From Deinococcus alpinitundrae (GTDB lineage Bacteria > Deinococcota > Deinococci > Deinococcales > Deinococcaceae): DNA of 64,000 nucleotides. Positions 44,920 to 53,628 of this stretch are shown here, piece by piece (the first letter of the stretch is position 1; each line of letters opens with the position of its first letter). Below the pieces are notes generated by a model. The model was given only the letters and a program-made list of their open reading frames with translations. It was not told the origin of the DNA and did not search any database. The position numbers and the translations under genes are program-made. The stretch is taken from NCBI RefSeq assembly GCF_009982895.1, contig NZ_WXZL01000021.1, positions 1-64,000 on the forward strand. The letters run 5' to 3'.

Positions 44920-45170
44920 TGCCGCCTTGCGGATGAAGCCCAGCGCTTCGCTTCGTTGATGGCCAGCATCGGCCTGTTCGTACTGTGGCTGCCCTGGCTC
45001 GTGTGACGGCACAAACTGGTTAGGTCAGTGTGGAGCGTGTCAGGCTGCTCGGGGTCTTCACGGTCCAATTCGCTCAGTCCGACCCAGTCGCCGGTCGGAT
45101 CCACAGCCACCATCAGACCATCAGAACGGTTGATTTTCTGAACATAGAGAGCAGAACACTCGGTAATCAC
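44907..45170 (-). CDS. Possible second IS66 passenger ORF
   Basis: 87 aa from a GTG inside the terminal repeat (ITECSALYVQKINRSDGLMV, DPTGDWVGLSELDREDPEQP). The middle looks protein-like; the end overlaps the methyltransferase terminator. No family recognised. Confidence 0.35.
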   Translation of the reverse strand: MITECSALYVQKINRSDGLMVAVDPTGDWVGLSELDREDPEQPDTLHTDLTSLCRHTSQGSHSTNRPMLAINEAKRWASSARRHGDR

Positions 45171-45174
45171 ATAC

Positions 45175-45184
45175 CAATTTTCAT
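45175..45184 (-). pseudogene. VOC gene, first piece
   Basis: ATGAAAATTG: start codon and first residues of the glyoxalase-fold gene, with AAGGAG upstream, cut here by the IS66 element. Confidence 0.65.
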
Positions 45185-45540
45185 GGTTCTCCTTGCTGAG
45201 GTACTGGCTGCTTGGGGCTGCGCCAACGTCCCACGACTGCAGCGCTGAGAGGCGTCGTGTCGAAATGTCGGAAACGCTCCTAAATTATGCATAAGCTTAA
45301 ATAATTTTAGACTATTTAGCCTTGAGATAACAAAAACAAAGTAACATGAGTCACTAAACCCTTAACCTGACAGAACCGTCAGCACTGCTGGTCCTCTGGA
45401 CCGAGCGCAGAAGAACGAGGACCGAACGATATAACCACCTTGGAGCGAGCGGACCGTCCCGAGCGTGGGGCTTGGCGTATGGGCGTGGGTACAGTTCGCC
45501 CAGGCCAGCTTCATTCTCCTGGCCTCCATGGCGGCTCACG
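45185..45540. other. Upstream spacer with AT-rich tract
   Basis: An AT-rich stretch (45280-45355) in GC-rich DNA probably holds the promoter of the VOC gene. No other gene seen. Confidence 0.35.
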
Positions 45541-47412
45541 CTAGAAGTCTAACGGGGATAAACCTCGGCCGTTACCATGCAAATTCAACCAGGCCGGCAC
45601 GGCCTCCGCCGCCAGCGGGCGACTCAGCAGGTACCCTTGCGTGCGGTCGCATTCAAGCGCTTGTGTCAACTGCCACTGGACTGCGCTCTCTACACCTTCG
45701 GCAACCACCATCATTTCCATGTCGTGTGCCATGTCAACGATGGCCTTAACGATGCGCTGAGTCCGGGCGTTACCTTCAAGATCACGCACAAACGACTGGT
45801 CGAGTTTCAGGACATCAAATGGAAGCTGAGCGAGCGATTGCATGGAGGAATGCCCCACGCCGAAATCGTCCAGCGCTAGGCGCACGTTCAGGTCACGCAG
45901 TGCGCAGAGCTTTGCCTCGATGGCCTCCGAATACTGAAAGACCATCTGTTCGGTCAGTTCGAGTTCCAGCTGCTCGCCGTTCAGACCGGCGGCACGGAAC
46001 GCGGCCTCGACCTGCTCGACAAATTCAGGGTGCTGTAGCTGTACCTGAGAGACATTCACCGCCACGTGCAGGTTCGGGTACCCACCGTCCTGCCAGGCGC
46101 GGAGTTGCCGGCACGCCTGGTGAGTCACCCATTCACCCAGCGGCAGGATCAGTCCATTGCGCTCCGCCACCGGGATAAAGACGTCGGGCGGCACCAGGCC
46201 CAACGTCTCGTGCCGCCAGCGCAGCAAGGCCTCAAAGCCCCAGAAGCGGCGTTGCGCGTCCAGTTGGGGCTGGTACATCAGGAACAGCTCGTTGCGTTCC
46301 AGGGCGCCTGGCAGGGCTGCAGCAATCTGCTGCGCCAACCGCTCTTGGTCCGTCACGATGGGTGAGAACCGTGCGGCAGACCCGCCGCCCGCATGCCGGG
46401 CGTTGTACAGCGCCAGCGCCGCATGCTTCTGGAGCGCCACCATGTCCTGCCCGTCAATTGGGAAGATGCTGACGCCTACGGACGCTGTTACAGGAAGTGG
46501 CACGGGAACTTCCATAATGGTGAACGGCTCGGTAAAGGCGTTCATCACCTGATTGACGACACGGAACGTGTGGTCTTCGTCTGGTACGTCTTCGGCGATG
46601 ATTAGGAATGTCTCGTCGTCCCAGTGGGCAAGGGTGCTGATCGCCCCTGGTAGGTCCTGTAACCGCTGGGTTACCTGAATGGTCAGCGCATCCCTGAACT
46701 GAGCGGATGAAGCGCTCTGGGCGTCGTAGAGGGGATCAAGCTGGAGGAACAGCAAGGCGAAGGAAGTCGCCGAGCGCCGGGCATGCCACAGCGACTGCCG
46801 GATCCGGTCGTTCGCGAGGGGCCGTGTCGGCAAGCCAGTGCGGAGATCGAACAGGGTGTGACGTTGCAGTTTCTGAATCAGCCGCTCCTGCTGGATGGCG
46901 GCGGCAGCCTGATGGACCAGGGCTTCGAGCCACGCCACATCGTCATCCGTGAACGATGGTCCCCAGGGTAAGTTGATCAGCGTCAGTGTCCCAAAGACGT
47001 GGGCCTTCATCATGATGGGCAGCACAACGATATCGCCGCACACCGTTTCACGCCGGCGTTGCAAGGCCTCCGGACTTTCGCGCGGGTCGTCCTGCCCTGC
47101 ATGTGAGCGGGCAACGCGCCGTTCACGCAGCACCCAGCCGGTCAGGCCGGCAGCCAGTTCCTGCCAGGTGGGCCGCTGCACGTGAACCGCACCGGCACCG
47201 CCCACCACAAAGTGCTCCACGCGTGGCATATCCTCACCCAAGGTGAGCAGCACCGCGCGGTTGACCCCCAGCACATTGACGACAGTGGTGACAACGCGGC
47301 GCAGCAATTCCTCTTCGCTCGGCCCGTCCGTCAGGGTGCGGGCCATGTCGTAGAGGGCCTGCGCGCGCTGCAGCGTCTGACGCTCGCCTGCGCTACCGTG
47401 TGGCTCAGTCAT
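45541..47412 (-). CDS. GAF-GGDEF-EAL phosphodiesterase
   Basis: 623 aa, ATG 47412; TACCAT 6 nt upstream suggests a leaderless mRNA. GAF (about 15-180), a degenerate GGDEF domain in which the signature reads WDDETF, then EAL with FEALLRW, NVSQVQL, ELTEQMV, DDFGVGHSSM, KLDQSFV and AEGVES. All metal and base residues of EAL appear kept, so c-di-GMP breakdown is the likely activity, with the dead GGDEF as possible GTP sensor. Confidence 0.85.
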   Translation of the reverse strand: MTEPHGSAGERQTLQRAQALYDMARTLTDGPSEEELLRRVVTTVVNVLGVNRAVLLTLGEDMPRVEHFVVGGAGAVHVQRPTWQELAAGLTGWVLRERRVARSHAGQDDPRESPEALQRRRETVCGDIVVLPIMMKAHVFGTLTLINLPWGPSFTDDDVAWLEALVHQAAAAIQQERLIQKLQRHTLFDLRTGLPTRPLANDRIRQSLWHARRSATSFALLFLQLDPLYDAQSASSAQFRDALTIQVTQRLQDLPGAISTLAHWDDETFLIIAEDVPDEDHTFRVVNQVMNAFTEPFTIMEVPVPLPVTASVGVSIFPIDGQDMVALQKHAALALYNARHAGGGSAARFSPIVTDQERLAQQIAAALPGALERNELFLMYQPQLDAQRRFWGFEALLRWRHETLGLVPPDVFIPVAERNGLILPLGEWVTHQACRQLRAWQDGGYPNLHVAVNVSQVQLQHPEFVEQVEAAFRAAGLNGEQLELELTEQMVFQYSEAIEAKLCALRDLNVRLALDDFGVGHSSMQSLAQLPFDVLKLDQSFVRDLEGNARTQRIVKAIVDMAHDMEMMVVAEGVESAVQWQLTQALECDRTQGYLLSRPLAAEAVPAWLNLHGNGRGLSPLDF

Positions 47413-47693
47413 GGTCGTATGGTAGAGGGTAGCAGGGCCGCGCAGCGAGGACGAGCGCCGTCAGCCCTCTGGCAGAGGCGGCGACCAGCAAAATGCGTAC
47501 AGCCAACCCATCAATACTTTCTTGCCAGCAGCCGTTCAGCTGCTGCACACGTGAAGCAGGTGTGAATCAGCGATTCCACACCCTCCACTCACTGTGAGAC
47601 TGGCACTGCTGCTGATCACCTCCCCATGGCAATTTGGGTACCTTGCCATAGTGAGCTGAGTTCACCTCTGCCAACGAGTTTCTGGATGACCTT
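47413..47693. other. Intergenic spacer, nothing recognised
   Basis: No gene; base composition becomes more AT-rich towards the palindromic element at 47694. Confidence 0.4.
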
Positions 47694-47823
47694 TAGTGGT
47701 CTGATTTGGAAGAACACTGGGAATTTTACCGGGAGCACCTTTTTTACTTTTGCATTGCCATCACAGTATTCGTTCTCATGTTCCAGATTTTTCTCCCAAC
47801 ATTTCTCTGAATCAGACCATTAG
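47694..47823. mobile_element. MITE-like palindromic element
   Basis: About 130 bp, AT-rich, with imperfect terminal inverted repeats of roughly 28 bp (TAGTGGTCTGATTTGGAAGA versus TAATGGTCTGATTCAGAGAA) and TA at both outer ends. No coding capacity. Size, TIRs and TA flanks fit a miniature element moved by an IS630-like transposase elsewhere. Confidence 0.5.
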
Positions 47824-47964
47824 CTGTACTTTGGGGATATTCATTCCACTATGCATCTGTTGTCTGGCACGGCATTTTGTTCAAATCTCAAGATAAAATC
47901 CTGATTTTTCGAGGGTGATGACCGTGCATCAGGCAGCGCACGAACCTGAGTTCAGGCGATCACG

Positions 47965-48282
47965 GTGCTTCAGAGGAAGTGCGCCCTGGTCGCTTGGCGC
48001 CTGTTCTCGCCTGACAGCGAGTGTGTGAACCTGACAGGAGAAGAGCTCCGGGCCTATCGGGAGGGCCGGATCAGCGCCCGTGAGGATGGTCTGCTGGTGC
48101 CGCTGACCGGACAGTACCGAGCCCGCATCGCCATGTGGTTGATTGCTCCTGGTCGGACATGGCCGGAAGAAGAACTCCGCCTGCTGCGCCAGGTGGCCCA
48201 TCTGATCGGAATCGAATACGAGCGCGTGCAGGGTCAACGCCACTTGGCAGTAAGGTCTTTGATGAGCGGCCCGGCGGGTTGA
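47965..48282 (+). pseudogene. GAF-domain fragment
   Basis: 105 aa from GTG 47965. DGLLVPLTGQYRARIAMWLI and WPEEELRLLRQVAHLIGIEY are the end of a GAF domain with its exit helix; the first half and any output domain are missing. Likely a leftover of a signalling gene, though a free GAF protein is possible. Confidence 0.45.
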
Positions 48283-48551
48283 TCGATGGGACGGGGGGCG
48301 TGGTGGTGCTCCTTAAGCTTTTCTTCAACAAATGCTGGGACAGACGCTGTCTGATGATGGACTCATCTGCTCTCAGTGTCCCCTTGAGGCCGTGCCCAAC
48401 GCGGCCCAGCCAGCTTCATCAGATTGACAAGCACCGCCGACAGGCGTACCCTTTCTCTTACCAAACGCTTAAACTTGGAAGCCCTTCCGCAAGCAGGACC
48501 TAACCAACTGGGCAGCATCTGACCCGTTGGCGATTTCACACGGAGAATGAC

Positions 48552-49811
48552 ATGAAGAAACCCGCTCTTCTGATCGCTCTGACTGCTGCCTCGATGATGG
48601 GTGCCGCCCATGCCGTGACCGTGACCCTGACCTGCGCCGCCGTGGGTCAGGGACTCGAATTGTGCAAGGCAGGGGCCGCCCGCTGGGCCAAGGCCACCGG
48701 CAATTCGGTCAAGCTCTTTGAAAGCCCCAACCTCACCAACGATGCGCTCGGCCTCTACCAGCAGCAGCTCGCCGCCAAGAGCAGCGACATCGACGTCTAC
48801 CAGCTCGACGTGATCTGGCCCGGTCTGCTGGAGCAGCATTTCGTTGACCTCAACGGCAAGGTGCCCGCCAACGAAATCGCTGCGCACTTCAAGGGCATCA
48901 TTGCCGCCGACACCGTGGGCGGCAAACTGGTGGCGATGCCCTGGTATACCGATGCGGGCCTGCTGTACTACCGCACCGACCTCCTCAAGAAGTACGGCTT
49001 CACAGCGGCGCCCAAAACCTGGGCCGAACTGGCGACGATGGCCAAGAAAATTCAGGACGGCGAGCAAAAGACCAACAAGGCCTTTTCCGGCTACGTCTTC
49101 CAGGGCAAGAACTACGAGGGCCTGACCTGCGACGCGCTGGAATGGGTCGCCTCGTTTGGCGGCGGCACCATCGTGGACGATTCGGGCAAGATCACCATCA
49201 ACAACCCGAAGGCCGCGGCCGCGCTCGACGCCGCCGGAAGCTGGATCAAGAGCATCAGCCCAGCGGGCGTGACCACCTACGGTGAGGAAGAAGCGCGCGG
49301 CATCTTCCAATCCGGCAACGCTGCCTTCATGCGCAACTGGCCCTACGCCTGGTCACTGGGCCAGGGCGAGGACAGCAAGGTCAAGGGCAATATCGGCGTG
49401 GCGCCGCTGCCCGCTGGCCCCGGTGGCAGCCCCGCCGCGAGCCTCGGCGGTTGGCAACTCGGCGTGAGCAAATACTCCAAGAACCAGGCGGCGGCCATCT
49501 CGCTGGTGCGTTACCTGTCCGGCCCCGCCGAGCAGAAGATTCGCGCCATCGAAGGCTCGTATAACCCCACCCTCCCGGCGCTGTACCAGGACAAGGACGT
49601 GCTGAAGGCCAACCCCTTCTTCGGCAGCCTCTACAATGTCTTCACCGCCGCCGTGCCGCGCCCTTCGGGTCCGACCAAGGACAAGTACAACCAGGTCTCG
49701 CAGGCCTTCAGCACCGCCGTCAGCGACGTGCTGAACAAGAAGTTGACCGGCAGCGCCGCCGTAGCGCAGCTCCAGACCGACTTGGGCCGCATCAAGGGTC
49801 GCGGCTGGTAA
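48552..49811 (+). CDS. Sugar ABC transporter substrate-binding protein
   Basis: 419 aa, GGAG 7 nt before ATG. Sec signal peptide (1-22, ...MGAAHA). Family 1 (maltose/trehalose type) binding protein: [74 protein letters not shown]. Captures an oligosaccharide in the periplasm for an ABC importer. No permease or ATPase gene follows, so it is an orphan that must use a transporter coded elsewhere. Confidence 0.88.
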   Translation: MKKPALLIALTAASMMGAAHAVTVTLTCAAVGQGLELCKAGAARWAKATGNSVKLFESPNLTNDALGLYQQQLAAKSSDIDVYQLDVIWPGLLEQHFVDLNGKVPANEIAAHFKGIIAADTVGGKLVAMPWYTDAGLLYYRTDLLKKYGFTAAPKTWAELATMAKKIQDGEQKTNKAFSGYVFQGKNYEGLTCDALEWVASFGGGTIVDDSGKITINNPKAAAALDAAGSWIKSISPAGVTTYGEEEARGIFQSGNAAFMRNWPYAWSLGQGEDSKVKGNIGVAPLPAGPGGSPAASLGGWQLGVSKYSKNQAAAISLVRYLSGPAEQKIRAIEGSYNPTLPALYQDKDVLKANPFFGSLYNVFTAAVPRPSGPTKDKYNQVSQAFSTAVSDVLNKKLTGSAAVAQLQTDLGRIKGRGW

Positions 49812-49832
49812 GCCCGTTCACCCAGGCCCACC

Positions 49833-49863
49833 GGGGAACGCCCGTGGATCATGGGCGTTCCCC
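49833..49863 (+). terminator. Terminator of binding-protein gene
   Basis: GGGGAACGCCC pairs with GGGCGTTCCCC, followed by GCTTTTC. Confidence 0.85.
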
Positions 49864-49869
49864 GCTTTT

Positions 49870-50110
49870 CGGTTCAGCAACGGTTGTGTTCGCTGCCGTC
49901 GCCTGAGCGATTCGTCAAGGACGTGCAACTCATCGTCCTGCAGGTCCGGATCGCCCACAGCCAAGCGTTCTGTTCCTCGGGAGTGAGGAGTGACCACCTC
50001 GTCGAACACCCGGCCACCGCGAACCACGCTCATGTGCGTGAAGTTCCGCAGGGGCATGCCTCCAACCTCCAGGGTATGATGCAGCGCTGCTCCTCGGCGT
50101 CCAATTCCTC
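49870..50110 (-). pseudogene. Unrecognised frameshifted gene
   Basis: LEVGGMPLRNFTHMSVVRGG and RVFDEVVTP in one frame continues naturally as TPEEQNAWLWAIRTCRTMSC in another, with the switch near 49985. A GGAGG site precedes ATG 50057. No family known to me. Confidence 0.35.
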
Positions 50111-50218
50111 TGCCGGCACGGACTTGAAGCTCAGCTGAACCAGGTCGGCGTAGGTCTTGCGGACACCTCAGGCTTGATCAAGAGACGCTCAACCTCGCGG
50201 TGACCAACCGCTCAGGCG

Positions 50219-50224
50219 TACAGT
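50219..50224 (+). promoter_or_regulatory. -10 box of leaderless gene
   Basis: TACAGT, 6 nt before ATG 50231. Confidence 0.45.
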
Positions 50225-50230
50225 GACGCC

Positions 50231-50653
50231 ATGCACGGGCTGCGCGAACTCCTGCTGCCACTCGCCGTCCTGACGGATGCCAACGAACGCGACCGGGGCT
50301 TGATCGCCACCCTCGAGTTGGCGGCCTTGAGCGGGCAGCCCGTGATGCTGCCACCGAAATCTGGCCGGGTTAGTCTGCGGGTCAGGCAGGCCGCCATTCA
50401 GGCCAGCGAGCGGGCCCAGTTTTACCAGCAGTGCCGGGCAGAGCGGCCCACCATCCTCGACCAGGAAGCCCTAGAGAGCGAGCTGGAGTGGCCGCTCTGG
50501 GAAACACTGCCAAAACCGGGAGATTCCTTCGAGGACGCTGGGCAACACTACCGGTGTCTGGACATCTTACGGGAGAGCGACCCGGACGATTCCGGGGGGC
50601 ATTCGCTGCTCCTCGTGCTGGCCGTCCCCAATGAAGAACCGGATTTACGCTGA
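50231..50653 (+). CDS. Unknown 140-aa protein
   Basis: MHGLRELLLPLAVLTDANER ... DQEALESELEWPLWETLPKP ... HSLLLVLAVPNEEPDLR. Helical first half, acidic second half; no motif recognised. TACAGT 6 nt before ATG suggests a leaderless transcript. Confidence 0.6.
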   Translation: MHGLRELLLPLAVLTDANERDRGLIATLELAALSGQPVMLPPKSGRVSLRVRQAAIQASERAQFYQQCRAERPTILDQEALESELEWPLWETLPKPGDSFEDAGQHYRCLDILRESDPDDSGGHSLLLVLAVPNEEPDLR

Positions 50654-50851
50654 GGGCCTCCTCCCCTCAAGCTGACTCAAGCCGCTCACGCCCGAAGCGA
50701 CGCAAATTGACCGTGCCCTAAGTCTCAGCGCTGCACCATTTACCGCCCCCGGTGTTCAACCCACGACTGCCCCGGCTTAAACAGCGCGGGATTACCTCAC
50801 AGCACCGTGTCCCCGGCGTGCTGCTCGCCAAGCCGCCCACGTCCCAGTCGA

Positions 50852-51241
50852 TCACAGCGCCCAAGCCACCAACAACGGTTGAAAGAACAGACGGACCAGC
50901 CGGGCCTGATCGGTGTTGAGGCCAAAGGCATTCGTATGGGTCAAGTACTGCGAAATATTGCCCGGAAAGACCGCGACAAAGAAGGCGGCGACCACCACGC
51001 CGACAGTGAGGCGGTACCGGGGCAGCGCGATCAGCGCCGCACCGAGAGCGAGTTCGACCACCCCCGAGGTGAGCACCACGACGTCTGGGTCAAGAGGGAG
51101 CCAGGTCGGTACCTGCGCCCGGAAGGCCTGACGCAGAGAGGTGAGGTGACCCGTGCCCGCCAGCAGCAAGGCGCTGCCGAGCAAGAGCCGGGCGGCGTGT
51201 TGAATCCAGCTCACCTGCACACCGAGGGGGGCCGTTGACAT
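50852..51241 (-). CDS. DoxX-like membrane protein
   Basis: 129 aa, ATG 51241. Four hydrophobic segments (ARLLLGSALLLAG, VVVLTSGVVELALGAALIAL, LTVGVVVAAFFVAVFPGN, LVRLFFQPLLVAWAL) and the GN-S-Y-T pattern typical of DoxX-family proteins. Inner-membrane protein of uncertain function; some relatives act in redox stress. Confidence 0.7.
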   Translation of the reverse strand: MSTAPLGVQVSWIQHAARLLLGSALLLAGTGHLTSLRQAFRAQVPTWLPLDPDVVVLTSGVVELALGAALIALPRYRLTVGVVVAAFFVAVFPGNISQYLTHTNAFGLNTDQARLVRLFFQPLLVAWAL

Positions 51242-51423
51242 GGAGACGCCTTCAGGAGAGGCAAGATGAGCGGGTCAGTCACGGCAGATCAGCTTACCCC
51301 GCGCTGGTTGAGGCAATACTGCCTGTTGAAGACCGTCGACGGCGATTTGGGTGTGGGCGGCGACATGTCACCGAAGCTTAGTGACTGGATCGGCCAGATC
51401 TGAGCGCACCAGTCGGAAGCTGG

Positions 51424-52389
51424 TTACCAGTCCCGGTTGACCGCCTTGCTCTTCCGGGCGTACTGAACGTAGATTTCCGACGTCTCGGTACTAGCATGGC
51501 GCAGATGATCCCTGACTGAGAGCAGATCGGTGGTCTCGTTGTAGGTCCGGGTGCCGGCAGTGTGCCGCAGGCCGTGAACTTCACGCCCCTCGTACCGCAC
51601 GTCGGCCCGGCGGCACAGCCGAACGAGCGAATCCCGGATCCCGCTGCGACTGCGCAGCATGAGGACCCACGGGCCGAAGTTCGGGGTCGCTGCCAGCCAG
51701 ATCTTCAAGGCCTGCTCAGCCCGGCGCGAGAGGCCCACCGACTGCCGCCGTCCACCCTTGCCCAGGATCGTGATTCTGGGCTGCTCGACGTTCAGATGAA
51801 CGTCATCACGCCGCAAGGATGACATCTCCGAATTTCTCAACCCACAGTCCGCACCGAGCAAGACGTAGACGCGTTCCTGAGGATCAGCATGCTGGAGCAG
51901 CGTGTCGATCTCCGACTTGGTATACGGTGAGCGCTTCTCCCAACGCGGCGTGGGATCCGAAGCGCCGCGCACGTCGCTGAAGGGTGAAGCCTCGGTTGCC
52001 CCGGCCCACCGCAGCGCGGCGTACACCGCCCGGGCTGCCGCCAGCCGGACATTGACCGTTGAAGGGGAGTATTTCTGCCCTTCCAGCCAACGGGCGTAGG
52101 CACTGCCCTCGTCGGGACGAGGCCGCAGCAACGAGACACCAGCTGGCTGGGCCCAGCGTAGTAATGCTGCGAGTCCTTGCCGGTAACTTTCCAGCGTCCG
52201 GGGACTGACTCTGGCTCCCGCTCTCCCTTGTAACACCAGGCGGGCTTCGACAATGGCCCACAGTCCAGCAGCATCGTAATCACGGGCAGCAACCACAGTC
52301 CGGCGGCGGCGCTCGGCCGGATCAAGTTGGACCAGACGCTCAGCTGATCCCTCAAGGCTGACCGTCGCCAGAATCAGGTCGTAACTCAC
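51424..52389 (-). CDS. Tyrosine recombinase
   Basis: 321 aa from GTG 52389 (MSYDLILATVSLEGSAERL), GGAG upstream. N-terminal SAM-like core-binding domain (residues 60-150), catalytic domain with Arg in DCGLRNSEM, Lys in LGKGGRRQSV, HGLRHTAG, HLRHAST and nucleophile Tyr in SEIYVQYARK. All catalytic residues present. A XerCD-like plasmid resolvase or integrase; no attachment site identified. Confidence 0.85.
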   Translation of the reverse strand: MSYDLILATVSLEGSAERLVQLDPAERRRRTVVAARDYDAAGLWAIVEARLVLQGRAGARVSPRTLESYRQGLAALLRWAQPAGVSLLRPRPDEGSAYARWLEGQKYSPSTVNVRLAAARAVYAALRWAGATEASPFSDVRGASDPTPRWEKRSPYTKSEIDTLLQHADPQERVYVLLGADCGLRNSEMSSLRRDDVHLNVEQPRITILGKGGRRQSVGLSRRAEQALKIWLAATPNFGPWVLMLRSRSGIRDSLVRLCRRADVRYEGREVHGLRHTAGTRTYNETTDLLSVRDHLRHASTETSEIYVQYARKSKAVNRDW

Positions 52390-52465
52390 TGCGCCACTCC
52401 AAAAAGAGAGTGGGGCAAGAGAGGAACACACGTCCCCCCCTTCACCCCAAAGTGTCGTTTCCTTT

Positions 52466-52816
52466 TCATAGCGATAGATGCAGCCGGAGTGCAGCGTCCA
52501 GACGAGTCATCAAAGTGAGCGGCACCTGTCCCACTGGCGCTTTGCTCAGCCGAGCGAAGCTGATGGTGCGAATTTGCTCGGCCTGGGCTTTACTGTCCTG
52601 CTCAAGACCCGTCTCCCCTGCTGGCAGGAGGACCTGAAAGTCGTAGATGCGAGTGACGTTGCTGGTCAGCGGCACGATGGTCACCGCGCCTACGCCGAGT
52701 CGGTCGACCGTGCGGTTGAGGCTGTCGGCGCTGACGATCACCACCGGGCGGCGTTTGTCCGCTTCGCTGGGCCGGGCCGGGTCGAGGTCGGCAATATAGA
52801 TGTCACCGCGCCGCAT
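52466..52816 (-). CDS. MazF/PemK-type toxin
   Basis: 116 aa from ATG 52816 (MRRGDIYIADLDPARPSEAD). RRPVVIVSADSLNR, VTIVPLTSNV and EQIRTISFARLSK are the standard MazF segments. An mRNA interferase; overlaps its antitoxin by 14 nt. Start chosen at MRRGD because the longer frame lies inside the antitoxin. Confidence 0.88.
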   Translation of the reverse strand: MRRGDIYIADLDPARPSEADKRRPVVIVSADSLNRTVDRLGVGAVTIVPLTSNVTRIYDFQVLLPAGETGLEQDSKAQAEQIRTISFARLSKAPVGQVPLTLMTRLDAALRLHLSL

Positions 52817-53048
52817 CGTGGCCTTCAAGTCCGTCGCCCACAACGACATCCCAGACTTCCGCTTCGTTCCTCTCTTCCCACTCGGTCAAGGCCTGCGCGT
52901 ACTGGGCCTCGAGTGCCTGGTCACGCAGCAGCATGATGGCCTGAGCCACCACTTCCGACTTGGAGCGAATCTGGTGGTTCTCCTGATACTGCACCAGGAA
53001 ATCCAGCAGCGGCTGCTCCAGACTCACACTGATCTTGCCAATCGTCAT
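52803..53048 (-). CDS. RHH antitoxin for MazF
   Basis: 81 aa, ATG 53048. KISVSLEQPLLDFLVQYQEN and SKSEVVAQAIMLLRDQALE form a ribbon-helix-helix; the C-terminal EWEERNEAEVWDVV probably covers the toxin. TAAATT 6 nt before ATG suggests a leaderless mRNA. Confidence 0.82.
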   Translation of the reverse strand: MTIGKISVSLEQPLLDFLVQYQENHQIRSKSEVVAQAIMLLRDQALEAQYAQALTEWEERNEAEVWDVVVGDGLEGHDAAR

Positions 53049-53069
53049 GACAATAATTTAGCAGAAATA

Positions 53070-53093
53070 AAGTAGGAAGAGAAGTAGGAAGAG
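53070..53093. repeat. 12-bp tandem repeat upstream of toxin-antitoxin pair
   Basis: AAGTAGGAAGAG occurs twice head-to-tail, just beyond the antitoxin promoter; possible operator for the RHH protein. Confidence 0.5.
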
Positions 53094-53628
53094 CTTCAGT
53101 GAAAAGCTACGGCTTTACGCCTTAGAATCAACAGACGACATAACTGGTCTTATGTAAGGAAATCTGATGCTGAGCCAAGCCGGGAACAACCCCTCCCGGA
53201 AGTTCCCATTCGTGTCAAAAACCAGCCCACCCGGCTGCACAGTCGCCGGTGCTTCAGGCAAGCTACGGCCACAGGCGACAGGAAGCTCGGCGGAGTGAGC
53301 TGAACTGGCGTCCTGGCGAACTGAGGGCCGAGAGGAGCCAAGCCCTGGGTTTCTCCTGTACAGCCGCATAGCATGACTGAAATGCGCGCCGATAATTTCG
53401 TGTTCTGAGAAATGCGAAGGCGGACGCTGAACAGGCACAGTTCAGAGACCTGCTGTCAAAGATTATTCAATGGCAGACGAAGCCTGCCTGGATCTGCAAG
53501 CCCGACCAAAAAAGGCAAAGGGGCCGAGATCATAGTCACGGTCGGCACACCGTTGGCTGCACACAGTCGTAGCGCTTGCCACGGATGCGGGCACTCCACA
53601 ACACTGCCCGCTTATACATTTTCGTTCC
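53094..53628. other. Gap without recognised gene
   Basis: Several short frames but none with a ribosome site or family pattern. Confidence 0.35.

Larger units (their letters stand above)
42510..45174. mobile_element. Second IS66-type element, with methyltransferase passenger
   Basis: Inverted ends GTATGTGATTACCGGGTGTT (42510) and the complement of AACACTCGGTAATCACATAC (to 45174), flanked by the exact 8-bp duplication CAATTTTC (42502-42509 and 45175-45182). Contains a transposase, a methyltransferase gene, a terminator and a small ORF. Different in sequence from the IS66 element at 19766. Confidence 0.88.

Noticed and set aside
48458..48475. CCAAACGCTTAAACTTGG as a LacI-type operator before the binding-protein gene
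   Set aside because: Only the outer four bases are symmetrical; too weak to call.
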